A stretch of 64,000 bases of DNA, taken from contig NC_049997.1 of NCBI RefSeq assembly GCF_000003815.2, forward strand, positions 2,651,237-2,715,236, written 5' to 3'. Under the pieces are notes generated by a model. It was not told the DNA's origin. It was given only the letters and a program-made list of their open reading frames with translations, and ran no database searches. Of the stretch, positions 38,001-52,200 are shown one piece after another. Both the position numbers and the translations under genes were made by a program. Numbering within the stretch: the first letter of the stretch is position 1; each line of letters starts with the position of its first letter. The stretch comes from Branchiostoma floridae (Eukaryota > Chordata > Leptocardii > Amphioxiformes > Branchiostomatidae).

Positions 38001-41000
38001 GGACATCTACTTGGTGTGTTCTATCATAGACACTTTATTCTGTATCACTATACCATTTTGTAAGTAAGATATGAATATCCTTCTGACTCGTGTGAAATCT
38101 TTTCTCCCAGCCTCCACCGCCACGGACGGCCGACAGTCGCTGAACCTGACAGTTCTGGAGCTTGACCGGAAAACCAGGAAACACTCGGACACACTACAGA
38201 CACTCGGCAGGTTAGTGTCAACATGGATTATAGCTTCATTCAGTGTACCTACGTCTCCTGTGACAACCCAGAATTTTATCCCGTTCTCTAATGGTTAAAG
38301 AAACCTTCAACTTGACTTGGAAATCTCTGACGTTTTACAAACGTTTTGACGAAACTTCAAATGAGATTACTAACAAGTCCACTTCATGGCTACTTTACCA
38401 TACATAGACCTTAGATCCTGCGACTTGTTGGACTGTTTTCCTCTATAAGGCACGGTCCCGTGCCGCTCCCGCCTTGTCCCGCAATGAGTTAAATCCTGAC
38501 TTTTTGGTATCAGCTATCAGTTGAGCTATGTTACTCCTTGAATTTTTCTATAATGGCACAAAAGGATACTAGTAAATAATGTGTGTTCTGAATTGTAAGT
38601 CCAAGTTCTATCAACAAAAATGTTAATGCTCCCCTTCTCTATCCATGTCTATGGTCCGGATATGTTATTCCTCTGTAATACCCCCATTCCACTGGGACGG
38701 CGCTCTCGCGGCGCTCTCACGGCGATGGCAAGTTTGACCATCGCGGTGAGAGCGCGGTGAGATCGCCAAGGTCGCCATGGGAGCGCGGTGAGAGCGCCGT
38801 GAGAGCGCGGTGGGAGTGCCATCGCCGCGAGAGCGCCGTCACCACGGCGACGGTATGGAGCCCAGCCATACAATCGCCGTGAGAGCGCCGAGGATGGCGA
38901 TGCAACAATGATCGCCGTGAGAGCGCCATGAGAGCGCCAAGAGAGCGCGGTGAGCGCCAATAGGGCTAAGGCCCCCTTTCCACTTGACGGCGCTCTCACC
39001 GCGCTCTCGCTGCGATGGAAAATTGGCCAGAGCGCGGTGAGAGCGCCGCGACGCCGGAAAAAGCTGCTCTAGTGGAATCGCTCCTGCGACCCCAGCGCGC
39101 TCTCACCGCGACGAAAAACTCAAATGTCAGCCTCTTTTAATGAGCTAGCAAAGATTCGAAAGATTACTCAACGAATTTCATAGATAAAGAACGAATCTTT
39201 TGACGTATACTGTATTTTGGTATCTTTGAAGTCATTCTTTTACGTCTTACATAACATTCAAAGTATAAAATCAAGGCTGTAAACAAATCCAATGTTGGTC
39301 ACTGTACAGTCACTCAGACTGAAATATACACGTTTCTCTTGCTGTTTTTTCTTAAATCTGTCATGTAGCTTGTTTACTATAAATATCTTTATCATGCCAC
39401 GTTATTGGTGTAAATCATACAACACTAAAACACTTCGATTTAATTGAAAATGGGACTTCAATAGTCTAAATGTACAGATGAAGAACAAAAAAACTAATGT
39501 CATCATGTTGAAATTCGAAAAAAAGTTGAGAAATGATAAACCTTTATTTTTAAACCTTGCTTATTCCATCTCAGTTTGTTTAATTGTTCATCAGCGGTAC
39601 ATTTTGGACATTTCTCTGGGTTCTGTCTATGTCAAATATATACTTCTTCACAAACCGCAGTTGAGAGCGCAGAGAGAGCGCGGTGAGAGCGCCGTCCTAG
39701 CTAAATTGGCATCATAAAGGTGGGTTTACACCTGCGTATATTTTCATGCCGCTTGAGTTCCGTTTTGACATTTTTCGACATTTTGACTAATTTCTTCAAT
39801 ACGCGGCCGCACGCACAAGTCGCACCTCTATCGCATTTGAATCGTCTTTAGAAAGTTTCACGTACGCAGGCAAACGAAAATATACGCCCAGTTCGTCTGA
39901 TAGTTTTGGACATGCACAAAACTATCATTCGTACGCAGTTTGGTGCCCAAAACGTTATGGATGCGCAATACAGTGGTCCCACATCGGTCGATTGCGCTAT
40001 GAAGACGCTACATGTTTGCGCTTTACACGCAGTAATACGCGGAAATCGCGGTAATGCGAGTACATAGCGTTCTTACAGCGCAGACACAACGCACCATGAG
40101 CGACTGTATAACGAATGCACACATAGATCACGATTTAGTACCGTGCGTTCTGCGATCGCTTTGCGCATACTACGCGTACTGATAGCGTGATCGACGCACA
40201 CTCCAGATTTGGAATAAATACGAAGGTGCATCTGACTCTGTCATCTCAAGATGTATATAACTTTATTGCACAACAATTGTACTTAACTTTAGTTAAGGCT
40301 TATCTAACTAATACAGGAGTTGTATTATGGGATAAGTTTCTTACAATCATTGGAGGCTTTTACAATCATTTGGGGAATTTCTAATGTCTAAATCTTCTTT
40401 GATATATTTTCCTATATTTGTCATACAGGGATTGTCACATGTCATTATGTATTTGAATTTGCACTTCAGGTCCATTTGGATAAATCCTTGTGTACAAAAT
40501 GACAGCCTTCTGTATAGAGAATTGCGTATATCGGAATATTTGGGACATACAACCATAAAGTGATATTCGTCTTCTATTAGCTCTGGACAGAATGGACAAA
40601 CCCTCTGGTCGATAGGGATTTTTTTGGAATCTACCGGTTTATGATGTCAGATCCAGGCCAGGACTGACGAATTTGTACAGGGGGCATGCAGAGATGGTCA
40701 CAACTTGCAGGACACCATGAATGCAGGACACTGGTCCCAACAGAGCCTCCAGGGACGGGAAGATGTAGAGGAACCTGCTCAAGCACTGGGTCAATTTGTG
40801 TGACACACGTGCCATTTTGTGTAACAGATATTTGACTTAATTTGCTGATAACGGCACTTTTTTTGTGTGTGTATAACCACATGATATAAAGGTGCAATAT
40901 AGAGCCATATTACAACTTTGAAAGAGGGCGTAAGGTTTCATAATTGTTTAATTTACGTGTTTGATAAAGATCTTGAATACGTTTTGTGGTGTGTATGAGT

Positions 41001-43220
41001 GTGATTCTTATAGTAGTTGAAATACTAAGATGATAGGGGAAATCATTAAGGACAAAGTGAAAACAAACACAATCTTAACAGTGCACATAATTTCTTAAGG
41101 TAAATGATGGCCCACATTTCTGTAAAAGCACAGTGTCACTGCTTTACTGCTTCGCAAATGAATAAAAAAAACCTCTTCACTGTTTACTTGTCAATGTTCT
41201 ACTTGCACTGCCTGTAAACAAAGGCATACGTAGTACAAAGGGTTCCTCTAACAAAAATACTCTATTGGCAATGCTCGCAAACAAAAGTATATGTAACACA
41301 AACTGTTCCTCTGACACACCTGAAATGCGTTTGGAATGCAGTTAGCACCAGGTGCGTCAGGCATGCGGTCGGTAGACGTTGTGTGCGTCCGGAAAACGCC
41401 CAACATACGTACCCCATACGAATCTATTCGCAGTACGGAAAATTTTGTTGCGCATTTCAGTTGCAATCATACGCATCTCATGCGAAATGAAAACGCTGAA
41501 GCCGTAATTCAAACGCCAGATGGGCTCGACTTACAATTTAATTTATTCCAAAAAAATTCCAAATGTTGGGCGTTCGGCCGCGTATTGACAAAATTTCATG
41601 CGGAACTCACGCGCACTTGAAAATATACGCAGGTGTAAACCCACCTTAAACCACTGTTCAGACCTATTGCTCTCACCGCGCTCGCTGTGCGCTCTCTTGG
41701 CGCTAACGGCGCTCGCTGCGCGCTCTCTTGGCGCGCTCTCTGCGCTCATAGTTGGATCGCCGTCCACGGCGCTCTCACGGCGACTGTTTTGAGCAGGTTC
41801 AAAACAGTCGCGGAGGTGATGGCGACCATGGCGACCATGGCGCTCTCACCGCGCTCTCTTGGCGCTCTCATGGCGACCTTGGCGATCCCACCGCGCTCTC
41901 ATCGCGCTCTTCCCAATTTGAGGTCGCAGAGAGAGCGCAGTGAGAGCGCCGTCCTAATGGAAAGGGGGTATAAACAATGGTATATGATAGGCCCCATTCC
42001 ACTAGGACGGCGATGTTACCGCGCTCTCGCTGCGCTCTCAACTATAGTTCATGCAGTCTTTATTCTTGAAGAAGTATATTTTGATGAATTTTGTTGTCAA
42101 ATCATACTTTTGTGTCATGAATCACTTCCTAATTAAAATCATGGGTAAAACAAATAGGACAACTACACATACGGTGCTTTATTCAGCGTTTCGAGTCACA
42201 GGATTACTCCAGATTAGATTTAGCACAAATTGACGAGAAAGAACACGGAGAAATGTTAAAAATGTACAATGAATTAAATTGAGATAGAATAATCAAGAAC
42301 ACAAAGGTTTATTATGTCTTATTTTTAACTGTTAACAGAATAACATTTTAGTTTTCATGTTCTTAACCTGTAGATTGAGATTAAAGAAGACTTATTTTAA
42401 ATAGATCAAATCGTTGCAATATTCTATAATTTACGATAATAACCTGGCATGATAATGATATTCATTTTGAACAAGTTACATGGCAAATTTAATTTAAAAA
42501 AAACAGCAAGTCAAGCGTATAGATAATCTTAGACTCACGCTGAACGACTCTACAGTGAGCAAAATTGGATTTGTTTACAGCCTTGATTTTGTAATTTAAA
42601 ATTACGTAAGACGTAAAAGTATGACTTGAAATACAATAAAATACACAAAAGGTAAGAAATCTCGTTCTTTATCTCTGAAATTCGTTGAGTAATCTTTAAA
42701 GTTCTTGGCAGCCCATAAAAATTGCTGTCCTTTGAGTTTTCCGTCGCGCGGAGAGCGCGCTGGCGTCGCAGGAGAGATTCCACTAGAGCAGCTTTTTCTG
42801 CCATCGCGGCGCTCTCACGGCAATGGGGCAAGTTTGCCATCGCCGTGAGAGCGCGGTGAGAGCGCCGTGAGAGCGCCGCCAAGTGGAATGGGGGCCTAAG
42901 TCATGTTGTTTTGTACAATTATGCACATAATGGCCAGTGTGCAACGTTACATTGTCAAGATAATTGTGGGTCTTGATAAGCCCAACTCAACTCAATGCTT
43001 CCCTACCCCTCTCCTGCCACAGGATCGTGTCAGTTTTGGAGAGCATCTCAGACAACCACGAGGCCACCATCCGTGACCAGGACACGGGTCTGACGTCACT
43101 GAAGGTGGAGGCTACCCGCACACAGCGGGCGCTGCAGAACCTGACCAAGACGGACATACTGCTGGAGAAACGGGTCGCACGGCTAAGGGTGGGCTGTCTC
43201 AATTACTATGCTTAGATACT

Positions 43221-43272
<52 letters not shown>

Positions 43273-46200
43273 GGTTCAAAATGTTTCTTCTTTGACAAAG
43301 TCTATATGAAGAAAAGTGGAGTTCATTAGTATAATTATGATATTATAATATAATATAATGCAGATAATGCAGAAATGTTCGCGGTGGTTCGCGGTGGCCC
43401 CTTCACCATGAATGTAAATCCACCGCGAACATTTTCCATGGCAGTAAGGGACTACAGTGCATGGTGCTACCGCGAACTTAAAACCACCGCGAAAAGTCCA
43501 TCTCCCGCTACCGCGAAATTAAATCCCTGTGAACTTAAATGCATTTACAGTATCTGAATCTATGCATTCTTATAGGCCACTCAGCTTGAGCACAATGCAG
43601 CTATACTTTTCTCCGAATTTACAACCTACTTGTGAATCGAAATCGACCTACAATACAATATATATCTGACATAAAATATAGAAATCTATAACCAAACAAT
43701 GTCTAAATCTGTACATTCTGCAGACTACTCAGATTGAGCACAACGCAGCCATATTTTTCTCAGAAGTTACAGCCTACTTGTGAACCGAAATTGTGAACTG
43801 TGGAGAAATCTCTGTACATAGCTATTAACCAAACAATTTCCGAATCTGTACATTCTGCAGACCACCCAGATAGAGCACAATGCGGCCATATCACGCCTCA
43901 GTCTGCAGACGTCCACCGTGGAGACGTCCCTGAGCGAGCAGTACAACACCATCGCTGACCTCAAGATGGAGGATGTAGAGATCAAGGACTCTGTCGTGCA
44001 GGTAAGGCCTGCGCCACATTTCCAAACCGGGGCCGGTTGGTCAGCCTTCGGGAACGAAAAGTATGATAGAAAAGACATCAAACTACATAAAAGACTTAAA
44101 AAGTATATTTTTTTACGTATACATTCATACACTTCTATTTTTCGTTTCCACAAACAGCTAGTCATACGATTTCAAATTGACGGTATTTTAGACAATTGTG
44201 AATACGTCTAATTAACAAATTTCAACTGTCTTCTAAACCGAAAAGGCTGTCTTATATCGTTGTCAGCATTACATGTAGGTTTGTCACAGCCTGCTTGATA
44301 CGTCTACCTCATCAGAAGTGCACGACAGCCCATGATAGATGTGGCCGCGACATTCAGAAGACCACGTGACCACGAACAAGCTAAAACATTGATAGACATC
44401 ATGCAATATATGTAGATAACTTGATGGTTTAAAAGAATGTTTGACAGCATGCCTATAATTTGGAAAACACACCGTGTTTGGAAAGTTTTTTTTTCCTAAC
44501 GCATGTGCGGATGCGTCCTAGGTTGCCGTGGCGATGGGTAAGATGAACGACACCGTCATCGAACACTCGCGAGACATCCGGGAACTTCTGAAGAGTTCGT
44601 CGTCCGAGCAAAGCCGCGTGTCGAACTTCGAGCGTGTCCTGAGCACGCAGATAGAGGCCATCAGTAGCCTGGGGTCATCCGTGCAGAACTACACCACTCT
44701 GAACGCCTTCCTGTCTAGCAGGCTCAAGATAGGTATGTTGAGTCTGCTCCATGTTCTTATTAACATTAGTAGCAACCATAAAAGGGAGTATGGACTGTGA
44801 CACGTTGAAGACGTCATTGCGTTCAGAATTAGATTTGTGCTACTCTTTGGCTCATGATGAAAAGATCACGCAATCCTTTTGGGTTGAATTCATTAATGGA
44901 TAAAAAGTACTGAAATGCTGTAGATGTGTGATGCAAAACAAAAGGCACAGAGTATGCATAAGTTTCACTAATATTACGCTAGAATTAGGTAGATTGGCTG
45001 AGCATTTTCCCGCAAGAAGATTCTGACTCTCAATTACAATACCTCTATTTTGCCGGAGTCAAGGACTTTGGAATGACCAATGTTTAATGTATGATTGCAG
45101 AAAACCGGCTGTACGAACTGGGCAACGGGCTTTTGTATGTAAACAACACCCTCTACAACTACGCCCGCCGCATCCAGACCATGGAGGGAGAGACCTCAAC
45201 CAGCCGCAGGAGAATCTCTCAGCACAACGCCGACCTCAGGGAACTCAAGACTTTCGAAAAACGAGCTGAGAAGGACATCGAAGATCAGCTGAGTATGATA
45301 TACAGGATAGAGGAGGACCTCGAGAGCGTCGACTACGTGGTGAACAACCATGTCAACATGATAGAGGAGCTGGAGTCGACGGCAGGAAACCACACCAGCC
45401 TGCTGTTAGGCCTAGATAACAAGGCGCGCTACATATCCGCTGACATCATCAGTCTAGACAGGTCTCTGAAGAAACAGAATGACGTCATCTCTCGGCTGAC
45501 GAACACCACGACTCTGCACGCGGACAGCCTCGCGCAGGCGCAGGAGGCGGCCAGGAGACTCCGGCTGTTCATCAGGAACAACACCGAGGCGATTGGCGGA
45601 GTTGGACGGCGGGTTCAGCAGGTGAGAGCCTTTGAACAATCTTGCAAAATAATAGTTATCATGCAAGATAAAAATAAATAAACTTTATCTTAAGCTTAAC
45701 AGATGTGTCTGTGTGGCGCAAGGAATCAGAATCAGTAGGTCTGAGTCCGATACTCGCCATGCCCCTGCCCCCATGATGGTGGAGTGATGCCCACCGAGCC
45801 TCACGGCTAATCTGTCTAAAGGTGCTAAAACACCTACGGATTTGGTGCTGCCAGTGTGTCAACATCTGCACATTTGCCACTAAGACCCGTGAAGTGATTA
45901 AGAGAACCAAGTAATTGGAAAAGGTTTCAACTAAATGTGAAGAAAGGGGCACTGTTGGTGTTGAAGAAAATATCTCATGATGTCACGCCATAATTTCTAA
46001 CTGTTTCTAGCGTGTATACGTTGTAAGGCGTAAGAGGATTATTTGAGCAATCTTAAGCATAACAGGTAGAGTGAGTAGGAGAACCAAGTAATCAAGTGTT
46101 GAACTAAACTTGAAGACAGGAGGCCCAGGGACTGTTGGTTTTAAAGAAAATGTCCTATGTCGTAAATGTTACATCACATTCTACCTGATTCTGAAATATG

Positions 46201-49200
46201 GAGTCGTAAGGCCCGCACTTTGCAACCAATCTCGTTTGTACACACCTTTGAAGTCACTGCTTGTTCAGCAGGTGAGAGTTTTTGAACGACATTGAGCTGA
46301 ACAGATTATTAACGAGAACCAAGTAATGGAAAAGGCTAAACTCAAGAGANNNNNNNNNNNNNNNNNNNNNNNNNNNNNNNNNNNNNNNNNNNNNNNNNNN
46401 NNNNNNNNNNNNNNNNNNNNNNNNNNNNNNNNNNNNNNNNNNNNNNNNNACCCTAGCTCTTTGGGTTTATTTCGCAGTTGGTCTCAAAATTTAGTCTATA
46501 CTTGCAAACATACTACTTCCTTCGTGTGCCTTTTGTTCATAGTAACTAACACATCTACCACTCCTACAGGTTGCCCAGCTCGTCAAAAGCAACACGTTGA
46601 AGATATCGTCCTTGGAGCAGAAGGATTCTCAGTTCGAGAGCGATATCTCAGGTCTGGACCTGATGTTGTCTCAGGAACAACGGAGGTCGGATGAAGTGGA
46701 GGTCAGTCAACTCAAATCTACCATACTTTTACAGCAATGAAACTTAAAGTGACGTTGCCACTTGGTTGTATAGTATATGTTAGGGACACATATAACTAAG
46801 ACTTGAGCGAGGTGGAGGTCAGTTCAGGTCGTGATTCTGTACCTACAATTTTCGACACAAATCTATTATGCTTTTACAGCAGTGGGAATTAAGGTTAGTT
46901 TACGTTACAATTTTGTTGTGTGGTAAGCACACGTAAGGATTTCTCTTGAGTAGGAGGTGATGAGGTGGAGGTCAGTTTGGGTCCTGAAACTTTAACTACA
47001 ATTGTCAACTCAAATTTATCATACTTTTACAGCAGTGTAACTTAAGGTAACGTTACCACTTTGTTGCATGGTATATGGCAGAACACACTATTATCTTGGT
47101 CTATGGCTTTTTATTTCCCAAGCCTTTATCGTTTTCATATACATGTAGTAACGCCATTATACAAAATATCATTTATACTTCCTTTCTTAATGTTGTACAT
47201 GACACTTTAATCTACGTATCGTAGGGAGAAAAATGGTAGTAAAATCTGATTTTTCAAACGTCTCCTTGTAGCTACGTCTTTCCTTATTTTGCTATTCTGA
47301 CATTCCTGTAGGAAAGAGTACGGGAGCTGACTGTGGACGACAGTTTCCTGCGGACCAGACAGAACCGGTTTTCCGGTGAGATGTTCAACCTCAACACCAC
47401 ACTCTTCCGTCTGCGCAAGGACCACAAGAGCCTGGAGGATATCGTTTCGCGACTGCGCACTGTCTCCACGGTGCGACACGTCGTCATGGAGGAGCAGTTC
47501 CGCAACATCACCGACAGGTGGCGCTACCTTAAAATATCTCAATACTCTACTGGTGAAAAGTTCTCAATTAGAGCCATGAGCTTGCGTAGAGGGTGCATTG
47601 CAGGATGGCTTGTCAAAAAGAAGTGTAAGAAGCTGTTGTCTTGGAAAATGCATTTTGGAGCTGGAAATTACAAATAAGGGTTTGGGATATTCTATTTTGT
47701 TACAAAAATAGTCTTTAACCATGTTGGGTGTGTCTTGCAAATAAATGACGTTTGGATGTGTTCATATCTTGTTTAGAGTAGTCAAAGGTCATATTTTATA
47801 AGAGTTTTGTTTGACCTCGTGCTTAGTGACAGAGAAGACAGACATCATGCACAGTATTATTGTACCTGGGAAACTCCCCTGGCTCGTCTCGGCCATACCA
47901 GCATAATGAACAATGGACCCTGTTTAACATCCCGTCCTAAGGACTGCAACCCTTTCCAGTAGCGTGCATGTCGGGTGAGCGACATAGCCGGAATCAAACT
48001 CATTACTTCTAGTTCCAGAGGCAGGGCTACTCACTAAAGACTAAGTACGCTACCGTAAAGAAATAACAATACAGTTTATTGCAAGTTCATGCCCGTGGGC
48101 TAATTGCAAGAAAGGGTACAAACAGTGTAAAAACAATATAGCAGGTGTCTACGTTAGTTTAAAAGCTATCTCTAGATTCTTGGTTATTGGGTTCGACTTC
48201 TTTTTTGGAGACAGTAGAAGACGAAAGATCCCACCTTTTCTATTGATTATCATAAACTTTGCCTGATATTTTTGTTGTGTAAATCCCTTCAGGACCGCCG
48301 TCAACTACCAGCTGATTGGAGGACTGAATTTCTCCATCACGGAGATCGACACCACCCTGGAGAACCACAGCAACTGGTTCAACCTGCTGAAGTCTCAACT
48401 GTCGGCCCACGACCGCCGCATGAGAACAAACGACAGAAGAATCATCATACAGGGCAGCTCCATAGAGAAGCTGCAGTCCAGGGCTACCGATCTAGGGGAG
48501 TCCTTCACCTCGGCAGGGCAGGCTATCACGGACTTGCGAACAGACGTGGAGGGGACATTCAACGATCTAAACATAAGGTAGTGTCTTGTCAATAATTTCA
48601 AAACGACAAGGTCAAGCTGTATCTTTTACTATAAGTGTGTATATGCATAGATGTAGTTTCTAAATCTATCTGATATATCATGAGGGGACTATCACATTTT
48701 CACGATGTCAACAGAGAACCAGACTATGTATAAGGTTTGAAGCACTCACACTGTGAGTGTGAGAGACTCTTTTCGATAAGCGTGATGAGTTCTTAAACAT
48801 GCTCGAACTGCACATGGATCTCCTCTGACAGCGGGCGTCCTCTCAGTCACTTCCATCCTAGAGAACGTCCCTAACCTAACCTAACCTACTAGTAGGTACT
48901 CATTTTAACCTGAGTCGATATGGGAAATACATGTAGGTGTTAAGTGCCTTTCCCAATGCCGCAACACGGGTCCCCTGCTAGGAACCCGGAACCTTCAGAT
49001 TTTGAATTAACATCTCATGGCAAACGCCACGCTGCCATCTCAGAACTTCAATGAATGACCTTTATCGTACATTTGTGCTCAAACAGGTACGCTAGCGATA
49101 AGATAACAACTCTAATCACAAGGTACACTGCCATCTCAGAAACTAATGTTACTGTAATTTCCATTTTTTTACGAAACAGAACGCAGGCAGAGTTCAAGCG

Positions 49201-52200
49201 GCGTGACTCAGCCATAGCAAACCTGACGCAGGACATCCGTAACCACACGGCTGAGATCAGGAACAGCCAGGAGGTGGACAGGCAGCTGCGGCAGGAGGAC
49301 GGGCGGCTCAGGGACCTGCTGGGGGAGTACCTCACTGTCATCAACAGGTGAACTAAATCAGCAATGTTGAAAGGTTAAAACTTTGTTTCAACACAAAATA
49401 AGAAAAACTCACCAATCACGTCGATCTTCTTCAGATGTACCATTTGCTTCACTGATGTTCCGGAAGTCGGAGGATGATGTCATCAGCAGCGAATCCTATT
49501 TTTGAATATGAGTCAATGAAACTCGACAGATCTGCAGTATTATACATTTGTGCAGTATTATGTCTGTGTTTCATATAGTTTTGAAAATCTGTTTTTGTTT
49601 GTTATTTCAATAAAAACATAATTTTAAAACATTTGTTATCTTGAGAATCTTTGGCCGCTTTACGCTTTTCAGAGAAAAACGTCTTGATTTCTTTGACGAC
49701 AGTATACCGTCAATGTGACTTTCTCCCTCTCCCAGCGTTTGCACACTTTGCACTATCATATGACACAGTTTCCTCAAATTTTATTTCTACAAGTTTGATC
49801 CGCATTGCTTATTCCCTAGGCATGAGACAGGTCTCAGCGAGCAGAGTAACGGTATCACGTACCTGCGGACGCTGATCCGGACCCAGCAGGCTCTGACCGG
49901 CAACCACACGCAGGCACTGACCCGGCTGAAACTCCGGGATAGGGTGCTGGAGAACGCCATCGACGAGATCAAGCTGGTGTTCTTGCCTAATGACGCAATA
50001 GGAATAGGTCAGGATCTTTCTTGTTGTTTTCTGTTGTTTCTCACGACGTCCTCTGTACAAGAAAACTGTCTACATGTAAACAAATAGTACAAATTGGCCA
50101 AATAGACAGATACCATATGTCAGAGGAGTTGGCGACGATTGTATTTTTTCTCTTGCATGTTATTCGTCTGTTTGACCAATTTATAGCGACATGTGGAGCC
50201 TGGAAGAGGCTATCAGAAAGCTAGCTCCCTACTGCAGGGATGGATAGCTGTGTGGCCCAAGGTCTGTTAAAAACAGAGATGGGCACCATATACACTTTAC
50301 TATAGTGTCTGAATGACTTTCAATACGCTGTTGGCCTCTAATGAAGACCATTTGGACTTTTTCCATTAAAAAATAATCTATTCTCGATACAAAAGGAAAG
50401 ATACCATATGAATGTGTCTGGTTCCACCCTGCAGGTAACAACCTCCTGAGCTCCGCGAGCGACCTGCGCAACCCCTTCACACAGATCACCCGACTGGAGG
50501 ACAAGCTCGACACGATCTCCACGTCCGTCACACAACAGTCGCGCGATATTACACAGCTAGAGGAGGCTGGCGCTCAGGTATGACTATGGCTATGAATTAA
50601 AGTATCATCTCGTTTCACAAACATCGCGGACGGTCAAACTATGTGCCAACAGGCTGCAGGCAGACTTTGGGGTAAGATAGGTCTTTGTAACGCTTTAGAC
50701 AAGAGACAGGGCTCGAGCCTTTGGTGCCTTATTGTGACTAAATTGAAAATGGTTTTAAAAAGTACACAAATGCATTCCTCAAAAAGTTTGTTTTGCTCAA
50801 TGACACTTAAGATCATAATAAAAATCTTTAGTTTACTGTCGTCCATCCAACATCTGCATTTCTTAGATGCTATCGTAGCAATCATTAAAAAAAACTGGCA
50901 CATCGTTTATGTGTGTTGGGCACACTTTTGACAGATTAGCCGTGAGGCTCGGTGGACGTCACTCCCCTGCCACACAGGATATACGACTTTCCCAAGAACA
51001 TAGAACCAGAAATCTATTGGTTCTGAGTCCAGCAGTCTAGCGGTTGCGCTACACCAATCCCACCGACCAGTAGAAATTATCTACACCACTTGAAATGTTT
51101 TTTCAGTTGTCTACTGAAATTGCCATCAGAAGACTGAAATGGTTGGGCCATGTTCTGCGGATGTCGGATAACGGTATCTCCAAACTTGCTCTACATTGGG
51201 CCCCAGAGGGGAAGAGTAAACGGGGACGTCCAAAAACTACATGAAGACGCACTGTGGCTAAAGACCTAGTGGTCATTGGGATCCCCGTCCCCTGGGATGC
51301 TGCTCATCCCCCAGCACAGAACAGACCCCAGTGGAGGAACCTTATCACAGCCTTATGTCCCACATGGGATGAAGAGGATAAGTAACTTGAAATGCTTATT
51401 TTCCTTACCCCAGGTTAAGGACGACCTGTACGAACACGTGGCGCAGTACCAGAAGTCAGACCGCCGCCTGTCCACCGCTGTCAGCAGACTTCAGGAGCAT
51501 GTCGCAAACGTTCGCAATGCGACGAGGGAGCAAGATACCAAACTGTACCAACTCGAGGTAGGTTCTATTGATGTACAGCCAAACCTGTCGAAGAAGACCA
51601 TTCAAGGGGCCGATAAAATCTGATTTATATGGACAAGTGGTCACAAAAAATTGGAAACAATGCCCGAGGGACCACCAAAAAGTTGACACAATGGCCAGGT
51701 GGCCCTTACGACAGGTGGTCACTTGTACAGACTTTACTGTATATCATTCTTATAGCTTTTTATGCTTGTGCCTGACTAGTTTTACCATGAAAATGACTTA
51801 GGACCTATATGTCAATAGCAAATGATGCATATCTGGCTATCTCAAATAAACAGGAAGACGGAAACAAGATTTATTACACACATCAAAAGGCAGGTGGTGG
51901 AAGATGGCGTCGTAGAGGATTAACGTAATGTTTTCTTGTCCTTTTGCTAGAGTCTGGGAGAGATGTTGGAGAGCGTTCTTAATGACAACATCAACACAGT
52001 ATCAGACATTCAGGACCGGATCAGCAACATTGGTGACGACATCAGGGAACAGAATGTCACACTGCAAGACTTCCAGTACAAGATGGGACTGTTGGACAAA
52101 AAGGTCAGTATGTCTAGTATCCTGTAGCATGCACTCGGCTGCAACAATCCAAGAAAGTGATAAAAAAATGATCAATAGCGTCGGGAAAAAGACTAATTCA

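Larger units (their letters stand above)
38963..42900. mobile_element. Large non-autonomous DNA transposon with about 345-bp TIRs and TAA target duplication (PIF/Harbinger-like)
   Basis: Left arm (38963-39310) and right arm (42545-42900) are inverted copies, starting GGCCCCCTTTCCACTT and ending AAGTGGAATGGGGGCC, each flanked by TAA. The arms are packed with GCGCTCTC/GAGAGCGC palindromes, then share the CTCAACGAATTTCA block and a TGTAAACAAATCCAA block. TAA/TWA 3-bp target duplications are typical of PIF/Harbinger; assignment rests on that alone. No transposase frame is visible. A shorter related palindromic element lies just left (38681-38962). Confidence 0.72.

Noticed and set aside
41598-42136. 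Frames rich in Ala, Leu, Ser and Arg in GCGCTCTC-rich sequence
   Set aside because: They are translations of transposon palindromes, readable on both strands.
46326-46694. 122-codon plus-strand frame across the third gap
   Set aside because: It crosses the N gap and reads exon 23 in the wrong frame.
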